NCBI GenBank assembly: GCA_963624605.1
Contig: CAVFQD010000018.1
Location: 1-27,751 of the forward strand
From: Fimenecus sp963624605
GTDB taxonomy: Bacteria; Bacillota; Clostridia; Oscillospirales; Acutalibacteraceae
Direction of reading: 5' to 3'
Length of the DNA stretch: 27,751 nucleotides
A program made the translations under genes and the position numbers. Positions 22,569 to 27,751 of this stretch are shown here, one piece after another; the first letter of the stretch is position 1, and every line of letters starts with the position of its first letter. Under the pieces are notes generated by a model. That model did no database searches. It worked only from the letters and a program-made list of their open reading frames with translations, and was not told the DNA's origin.

Positions 22569-23390
22569 ATGAAATTTCGTGAAATTCTCGACTATGCAAT
22601 TGGTGATTTTACGGTCGGAAAAATACTTGCCGCGGTAATTACCTTTGTGATTTGCTATGCGATTGTCAAAATAGTCTTTTCATTCATATCTAAATTTATA
22701 GAAAAAACATCCCTTGATTTTGCTCTGAAAAGATATATGAGAGCAGGCATAAAGGTGATACTTTGGTTTATAACCGCAATAATTACGGTTGATGCACTCG
22801 GCGTTTCCACGACCTCATTTGTTGCGGCGTTTTCGGTTGTCGGTCTTGCGGCGTCTCTTGCCGTTCAGGACTCGCTTTCAAACCTTGCAAGCGGAATTAT
22901 GCTGCTTATCACAAAGCCGTTTAAGATAGGCGATTTTGTCGAAATAGATGATATATCCGGCACTGTAGGCATAATAAGCCTTATTCACACAAAAATACTG
23001 ACAATAGATAATAAAATAGTTTATGTGCCCAACGGAAAAATCATCGCAACGAAAATAATAAATTATACCGCCGAAAACAAGCGCCGTATAGATATGGAAA
23101 TATGCGCTTCTTATGACGCTCCGATAGCAACCGTTCGGGAGGCGTTACTGAAGGCTGTTGAAATCACGGAGATGTTTGACAAGACTCCCGAGGAGCCGTT
23201 TGCCGCAGTGCTTTCATATGACGACAGCAGTATACGGTATGTTCTCAGGGCGTGGACGGATACCGAAAAATATTGGGACGCATATTTCAGACTTAACGAA
23301 AATATAAAGACTGAATTTGACGAATACGGAATTGAAATGACTTACAATCATATAAATGTACATATGATTGAGGACAAAAAAGACAGATAA
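22569..23390 (+). CDS. Small-conductance mechanosensitive channel, MscS family
   Basis: 273 residues, the basic MscS size. Three hydrophobic helices (about 17-40, 62-82, 85-118). The pore-lining third helix SVVGLAASLAVQDSLSNLASG is Gly/Ala patterned, followed by the beta-domain entrance KPFKIGDFVEI and VYVPNGKIIATKIINYT, and then the cytoplasmic alpha/beta domain. It opens when membrane tension rises and protects against hypo-osmotic shock. It sits second in a three-gene operon. Confidence 0.93.
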   Translation: MKFREILDYAIGDFTVGKILAAVITFVICYAIVKIVFSFISKFIEKTSLDFALKRYMRAGIKVILWFITAIITVDALGVSTTSFVAAFSVVGLAASLAVQDSLSNLASGIMLLITKPFKIGDFVEIDDISGTVGIISLIHTKILTIDNKIVYVPNGKIIATKIINYTAENKRRIDMEICASYDAPIATVREALLKAVEITEMFDKTPEEPFAAVLSYDDSSIRYVLRAWTDTEKYWDAYFRLNENIKTEFDEYGIEMTYNHINVHMIEDKKDR

Positions 23391-23401
23391 CGGAGAAATT
23401 T

Positions 23402-24739
23402 ATGCAGAATATTCTTTTATACATCACAGCGGCGGTTTGCACGGTGGGAATTATCGTGCTTGCCGTAATGCTCTCGGCTCTTTCAAAAAAGGTAAGCTCC
23501 CTCGGGGAAAATGACGGCTCACAGCGTACCGAGCAGAAGCTTGACTATCTTTCAGACACCTTCAGCAAGGAATTCAGCAACATAAGGATTGAAAATCAGA
23601 ACGCCAACAAGGAAATCCGTTCAGAGGTGCAGAAAAACCTTGACAATATGTCGCAGAAAATCGAGAGTATGAACAAGGGCAACTACGAGCACCGTGAGAA
23701 AACCCTTGAGATACTCGGTTCGATAAACGAGAAAAATGCGGCACAGAGCGAAAAGCTCAACAAAACGCTTGAAGAGTCCATAAACAAGCTCCAGCTTTCA
23801 AATGAAAAGAAGCTTGAAGAGATGAGGGCGACCGTTGACGAAAAGCTTACCTCAACGCTTACAAAAAGGCTTGACAGCTCGTTCAAAACGGTATCGGAAC
23901 AGCTTGAAAACCTTTATAAATCACTCGGCGAAATGCAAAAGCTCTCAACGGGTGTTACGCAGAATGTCACGGCTCTCAACCGTGTGCTGACGAATGTCAA
24001 GGCAAGGGGTACCTGGGCGGAGGTTCAGCTTGAGGGAATACTTGACCAGACGATACCCAATATGTACGAAAAGAATGTAGCAACCGTTCCGGGTTCGCAG
24101 GAGAGGGTAGAGTTCGCCATACGCATCCCCGCCTCCGACAAGAACGAAAAGGATGTGCTTTTGCCCGTTGACTCGAAGTTCCCGATGGAGGACTACATAA
24201 GACTTTGCGACGCCGCCGACACAGCGGACTCCGAAATGCTCAAGGAGGCGAGAAAGGCGCTTGAATCGAGAGTGCTTAAAGAGGCAAAGGATGTCTCAAA
24301 GTACATTCATATTCCCGACACGACGCCGTTCGCAATCCTTTACCTTGCAACCGAGGGCTTGTATGCCGAGATAGCTTCGTCGAGGACAGGGCTCCCCGAG
24401 CGCATACAGAACGAATACAACATAATGATTGCGGGCCCGAGCACAATTACCGCTCTGCTCAATTCGCTTTCAATGGGCTTTAAGACCGTTGCGATAAACG
24501 AAAAGGCGAACGAGGTGCGTCAGCTTCTCTCGGCGGTAAGAGGTCAGTATGAAAAATTCGACGGACTTCTCGAGACGGCAAAGAAAAAAATCGACGCCGC
24601 GGGTAAGAGCATTGAAAACGCACAGTTCAGAAATGTTCAGATAAATAAAAAGCTCAGAAAGGTTGAAAGCCTTGAGAGTGGAGAGTCCGATACGGTGCTC
24701 GGAATTGACTCGGCTGCGGTTATCGACGAAGAGGAATAA
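23402..24739 (+). CDS. rmuC: DNA recombination protein RmuC
   Basis: 445 residues. An N-terminal membrane helix (about 4-26) is followed by a long coiled coil (about 45-200, rich in E/K/N/S) and the RmuC nuclease-like domain: GTWAEVQLEGILDQ, LPVDSKFPMEDY, TPFAILYLATEGLYAE and the ITALLNSLSMGFKT block. The family is thought to limit inversions at short inverted repeats and to act in DNA repair; the exact reaction is not established. The last gene of its operon, ended by the terminator at 24756-24796. It is notable that a protein linked to inverted-repeat stability lies 3 kb from the inverted-repeat-rich tRNA field, though RmuC is common. Confidence 0.95.
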   Translation: MQNILLYITAAVCTVGIIVLAVMLSALSKKVSSLGENDGSQRTEQKLDYLSDTFSKEFSNIRIENQNANKEIRSEVQKNLDNMSQKIESMNKGNYEHREKTLEILGSINEKNAAQSEKLNKTLEESINKLQLSNEKKLEEMRATVDEKLTSTLTKRLDSSFKTVSEQLENLYKSLGEMQKLSTGVTQNVTALNRVLTNVKARGTWAEVQLEGILDQTIPNMYEKNVATVPGSQERVEFAIRIPASDKNEKDVLLPVDSKFPMEDYIRLCDAADTADSEMLKEARKALESRVLKEAKDVSKYIHIPDTTPFAILYLATEGLYAEIASSRTGLPERIQNEYNIMIAGPSTITALLNSLSMGFKTVAINEKANEVRQLLSAVRGQYEKFDGLLETAKKKIDAAGKSIENAQFRNVQINKKLRKVESLESGESDTVLGIDSAAVIDEEE

Positions 24740-24755
24740 AAATATCATACAACAA

Positions 24756-24796
24756 ACCTGCCAACGCTTAAAACGGCGTTTGCAGGTCCTTTTTTT
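24756..24796 (+). terminator. Terminator after rmuC
   Basis: Stem ACCTGC-c-AACGC (24756-24767) with GCGTT-t-GCAGGT (24776-24787), one internal C/T mismatch, followed by CC and seven T. Confidence 0.85.
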
Positions 24797-24807
24797 GTCC
24801 GATTTTG

Positions 24808-24835
24808 TTGACTGTAAAATTATTGCGAGTATAAT
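24808..24835 (+). promoter_or_regulatory. Promoter of the MATE gene
   Basis: TTGACT (24808-24813), 16 bp, TATAAT (24830-24835), 32 bp before the start codon. Confidence 0.7.
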
Positions 24836-24867
24836 AGTATCAATACTTTTTTGAAGGGAAAGCACGA

Positions 24868-26235
24868 ATGAAGAAAGACCTTACCACGGGAAGCGTGTTT
24901 AAGAATATCATATATTTTTCGCTGCCGTATATGCTGTCGTATTTTTTGCAGACGCTTTACGGAATGGCGGACCTTTTTATTGTAGGACGGTTTAACGGTA
25001 CGCAGAGCATAACGGCGGTTTCGATAGGCTCGCAGGTTATGCATATGCTCACGGTTATGATTGTCGGCCTTGCAATGGGCACCACGGTTACGGTAGGCCG
25101 TGCAATCGGAGAAAAGCAGAACGAAAAGGCGGGAAAAGCCGTCGGAAGTACCGTTACAGTATTTATGGCGGGCTCAATAGTGCTTACCGTTGTTTTATTA
25201 CTCCTTGTAAAGCCGATAGTTTCCGTTATGTCAACGCCTGCCGAAGCGGTTGAGGAAACCCATGCTTATCTTACAATTTGCTTTATCGGTATTCCGTTTA
25301 TCACGGCGTACAATATAATAAGCTCGATTTTCAGAGGCCTCGGCGACAGCAAAAATCCGATGTATTTTATCGCCGTTGCCTGCGTTTTCAATATTACGCT
25401 CGACTATCTGTTTATCGGTTATTTCAAAATGGGCGCTGCGGGAGCGGCTCTCGGAACAACACTTTCACAGACGGTCAGCGTTATTGTGTCGCTTGTCGCA
25501 ATGAAAAAGCTGAATATCGGTATAAAGCTTAAAAAGACCGATTTTAAGCCCGATAAAAAAACCGTCGGTTCGCTTTTCAAAATCGGCGTTCCCGTTGCAG
25601 CACAGGACGGATTTATTCAGATTTCGTTTTTGATAATTACGATAATCGCAAACGGAAGAGGACTTACGGATGCGGCGGCAGTCGGAATAGTTGAAAAAAT
25701 CATCGGTATGATGTTTATAATTCCGTCGTCGATGCTCTCGTCCGTTTCCGCACTTGCGGCGCAGAATATCGGCGCCAAGGAGTACGGCAGGGCAAAGAAA
25801 ACGCTGAAATACGCAATTATGCTTGCGACGGGTATCGGTCTTGTGATTGCCGTTATAACGCAGTTCTTTGCACTTAACATTGTCGGAATATTCGAGAAAG
25901 ACCCCGAGGTCATAGCTCACGGAGCACAATATCTCAGAAGCTATGTTTTCGACTGCGTTTTTGCGGGTATCCACTTCTGCTTCAGCGGATATTTCTGCGC
26001 AATGGAGCGCTCGGGCATTTCGTTTTTGCACAACAGTCTTTCCATTGTGTTCGTGCGCATACCGCTGGCTTATCTTATGTCAAAAATGTTTACGCAAACT
26101 CTTTTCCCGATGGGACTTGCGGCGACCTGCGGCTCGGTGCTGTCGGTTATAATCTGCGTTATAGCATATGCGATAATTACAAGAAAAACGGCAGTGGCAA
26201 AAAATCAAGGGGCAGAGCAGGAAAGAACCCAATAA
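24868..26235 (+). CDS. MATE family efflux transporter
   Basis: 455 residues with about 12 membrane helices in two similar halves. The N-terminal half has the MATE opening LPYMLSYFLQTLYGMADLFIVGRFNG and VGLAMGTTVTVGRAIGEKQ; the second half repeats the layout with GVPVAAQDGFIQISFLIITII and LSSVSALAAQNIGAKEYGRAKK. Such proteins export drugs or metabolites using Na+ or H+; the substrate is unknown. Own promoter; single-gene unit. Codon use is like that of the housekeeping genes and ends the GC-richer part of the window. Confidence 0.94.
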   Translation: MKKDLTTGSVFKNIIYFSLPYMLSYFLQTLYGMADLFIVGRFNGTQSITAVSIGSQVMHMLTVMIVGLAMGTTVTVGRAIGEKQNEKAGKAVGSTVTVFMAGSIVLTVVLLLLVKPIVSVMSTPAEAVEETHAYLTICFIGIPFITAYNIISSIFRGLGDSKNPMYFIAVACVFNITLDYLFIGYFKMGAAGAALGTTLSQTVSVIVSLVAMKKLNIGIKLKKTDFKPDKKTVGSLFKIGVPVAAQDGFIQISFLIITIIANGRGLTDAAAVGIVEKIIGMMFIIPSSMLSSVSALAAQNIGAKEYGRAKKTLKYAIMLATGIGLVIAVITQFFALNIVGIFEKDPEVIAHGAQYLRSYVFDCVFAGIHFCFSGYFCAMERSGISFLHNSLSIVFVRIPLAYLMSKMFTQTLFPMGLAATCGSVLSVIICVIAYAIITRKTAVAKNQGAEQERTQ

Positions 26236-26618
26236 CGGAATATGCGAAATAACAAATAAGAGACAAGAGAACGCTTTCAATTTTAAGCTTGCAATTTTCG
26301 GCTCGTGTTCTATTTGGCATAATTTGAACAAAAGAGCTATCAGACTTTCAAAAAATCTGATAGCTCTTAATCTTTTGCGAATATTATATTGTTGCCAAAA
26401 TGTTGCCATTTTGTCTTGCAAAACTCCCGAAAGCCTTATAAATAGGGAGTTTATCGAGGCGGCGGAGTTATTCCCACTCCTAAGTACAAAACAGACTTTA
26501 ACTGTTTTTGCTTAGGAATTTTGGCTTGATGTGCTTTAATTTGGTACAGATTATCTCAATTTTATGAGGTATTTCTGCTTTTGCTATCAAATAGCTATCA
26601 CTTGGATGCTATCAAGTA
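26236..26618. other. AT-rich, gene-free junction with hairpins and short repeats
   Basis: 383 bp with no credible gene. It holds three stem-loops: 26332-26368; AAACTCCC/GGGAGTTT at 26421-26452; and TCCTAAG/CTTAGGA enclosing CAAAACAG/CTGTTTTTG at 26478-26517. It also has a TGTTGCCA direct repeat at 26390-26397 and 26401-26408, and four copies of GCTATCA (26336, 26583, 26594, 26608). Base composition changes here from the moderate-GC core to the AT-rich AAA gene, which is what the edge of an acquired segment looks like. Confidence 0.55.
26332..26368. terminator. Hairpin terminator in the junction
   Basis: A perfect 13-bp stem, AAGAGCTATCAGA / TCTGATAGCTCTT (26332-26344, 26356-26368), with an 11-nt loop. 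Tails are AATCTTTT on the plus strand and TTGTTC after CTCTT on the minus strand, so it is a usable but not strong terminator for the MATE gene or for the converging minus-strand gene. Confidence 0.6.
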
Positions 26619-27751
26619 TTATGCCATCATCATATCATAGTGTGCTTTATGGTCCATTTTAATAAAAATTTCCTTAAATACCTGTTTATAGCGTTCTACA
26701 GAATCCGTATAACTATCAATATACAAATCGTCTGGAATGGAATGAGAACCATCGTTAATCCAGCTAATCAACGATCGGCATATCATCTGGTCTTCTGTGG
26801 TATCAAAAGAATTTACTATTGTTTCATCAACATTTTTACCTAATATATTGAAATAGTTTTCAATGATTCTTCTTATAATATTTTGAGTTGTAACTAACGA
26901 AGCATTTGTATTTGTCTTCAATTCTTGCCACAGAAGTTCGTACGATGTTTTTATCGGATTAATTTCTTCAAATGGCCTTATTGTTGAAATATTATTATCC
27001 TTGCTAATAATCCAATAATACACATCATTTAATGCTTTTGTTCTTCCATCCACAAACGAAGCTTCTTTATGAAAGAAAACATTGTGAGTAAGGATAAAAA
27101 TTTGCTCAACATCTGATGTTCCGTTACGAATATCTTTAATTAGTGATTTTACCATTGAACTTACTATGTATAATACAGTACTATCAAGACTACAAATTGG
27201 GTCATCCAAAACCAACACCTTTTTAGATGATACTTTAGAAGCATCTATTGAGCCTTTAGCAAACTGTAAAAAATATAGAAACGAAATAAAAGTTTCTTCG
27301 CCTTCGCTCAATGTGTTTTTAGCGAGCGTTCCATCCATTCGTTGAATTTGATATGAGTTTTCTTTTGTTGGTGATGGAACGATTTGAAAATTGGTAAACC
27401 CATAGGCTTTCAAAGAACGGTTAATTTCGTCTACCGTAGGTTGAACACTTGTAATATTTTTTCCAGCTTCCAATATTTTATTTTCTATATCATCTAACTG
27501 TTCGTTACACAGGGCAATGCCTTTTTGTATTCCAGATTTTGCTTTTTCAAAACTTGATAAATCGTTAATATATCCATTTATCAACGCTTCTTGTTCATCC
27601 ATTAAATATTCCCAAACATCATCAATCAAAGTTGTTTTCTCAGTATTATAATTATCAACCATTGTATTGTGTTTAATAATATTACTATTAGTGGCTGATA
27701 TCATATCGATTAAATCATTAACCTTTGATCTGCTGTTGGGTATATCTATTT
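26619..27751 (-). CDS. AAA_13 / PrrC-RloC-like ATPase, C-terminal part (5' end outside window)
   Basis: The frame stays open to the window edge, past the first internal ATG at 27704, so only the C-terminal 377 codons are here; the Walker A motif must lie beyond. Numbering from 27704: coiled-coil region (about 45-85), ABC signature LSEGEE (132-137), Walker B VLVLDDP (163-169), switch histidine H207 in FILTHN. This is the ABC ATPase layout of the AAA_13 family. The C-terminal part has R278-x3-E282 and, 39 residues on, H321 in a WINDGSHS stretch, resembling the Arg-Glu-His arrangement of the PrrC/RloC anticodon nucleases. That match is from memory of the family. Base composition is AT-rich compared with its neighbours, a sign of transfer. 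Neighbours on its 5' side are not visible. Confidence 0.8.
   Translation of the reverse strand, partial: IDIPNSRSKVNDLIDMISATNSNIIKHNTMVDNYNTEKTTLIDDVWEYLMDEQEALINGYINDLSSFEKAKSGIQKGIALCNEQLDDIENKILEAGKNITSVQPTVDEINRSLKAYGFTNFQIVPSPTKENSYQIQRMDGTLAKNTLSEGEETFISFLYFLQFAKGSIDASKVSSKKVLVLDDPICSLDSTVLYIVSSMVKSLIKDIRNGTSDVEQIFILTHNVFFHKEASFVDGRTKALNDVYYWIISKDNNISTIRPFEEINPIKTSYELLWQELKTNTNASLVTTQNIIRRIIENYFNILGKNVDETIVNSFDTTEDQMICRSLISWINDGSHSIPDDLYIDSYTDSVERYKQVFKEIFIKMDHKAHYDMMMA

Noticed and set aside
25465..26031. 188-codon minus-strand frame opposite the MATE gene, and similar long antisense frames at 7619-8413, 9126-9611, 11767-12222 and 17435-17944
   Set aside because: All are antisense to genes with firm family assignment, lack translation signals and show the biased composition of reverse-complement frames.
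26080..26421. 113-codon minus-strand frame across the MATE 3' end, starting MQDKMATFWQQ
   Set aside because: It covers a terminator-like hairpin and the antisense of MATE. Its first residues recall the tail of some integrases, but nothing upstream in frame supports an integrase gene.

Overview
The window looks like a chromosomal segment of a low-to-moderate GC Gram-positive bacterium, most likely a Clostridia member of the Ruminococcaceae/Oscillospiraceae type. The evidence is gene content and gene order: rny followed by a ymdB-type phosphodiesterase, an Asp23/YloU-fakA-recG cluster as in Firmicutes, tRNA genes with encoded CCA, strong AGGAGG-type ribosome binding sites, TTG/GTG starts, and sigma-A promoters with 16-18 bp spacers. 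The taxon is an inference; no 16S gene is in view.

Layout. 1-563: tRNA-Lys, tRNA-Glu, a 5S rRNA gene without 16S/23S beside it, tRNA-Asn, and a bidirectional terminator. 606-1828: two AT-richer GNAT acetyltransferase genes on the minus strand. 1829-2390: a short transcription unit with promoter, 40-codon ORF and terminator, then the rny promoter. 2403-10493: rny, ymdB, an orphan peptide-type substrate-binding lipoprotein, then yloU-fakA-recG. 10502-13690: a LysM/G5/M23 cell-wall hydrolase and a 23S rRNA uridine methyltransferase. 13691-14130: a GC-rich intergenic repeat region. 14131-16025: an XRE-type membrane regulator convergent with uppP. 16120-19423: an operon of an unknown membrane-anchored protein, a HAD phosphatase and rarA. 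19432-20677: tRNA-Ser(UGA), tRNA-Ser(GCU) and, convergent, tRNA-Leu(GAG), separated by an unusual repeat field. 20706-26235: an ABC_sub_bind lipoprotein (minus), a yhhN-mscS-rmuC operon, and a MATE exporter. 26236-27751: an AT-rich hairpin-filled junction and the 3' part of an AAA_13/PrrC-RloC-like ATPase cut by the window end.

Most of the window is ordinary housekeeping: RNA decay (rny, ymdB), rRNA modification, DNA repair (recG, rarA, rmuC), fatty-acid phosphorylation (fakA), wall lipid recycling and wall remodelling (uppP, M23), and osmotic protection (mscS).

The most unusual part is 19705-20545. Next to tRNA-Ser(GCU) and next to tRNA-Leu(GAG) lies the same kind of cassette. Each has the tRNA 3' end, its terminator, an inverted copy of that tRNA's own T-arm, a GTCC-AT-CTTTT...AAAAG-GGAC hairpin built around a GCGAAGC turn, further hairpins, and again the tRNA 3' end plus terminator. 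The Ser cassette is present once. The Leu cassette is present as three base-for-base identical 163-bp tandem units. This suggests a small, protein-free repeat element that uses tRNA T-arms as its boundary. The second item of interest is the truncated AAA_13 gene at the right edge, a candidate tRNA-cleaving defence protein beside a possible island boundary.
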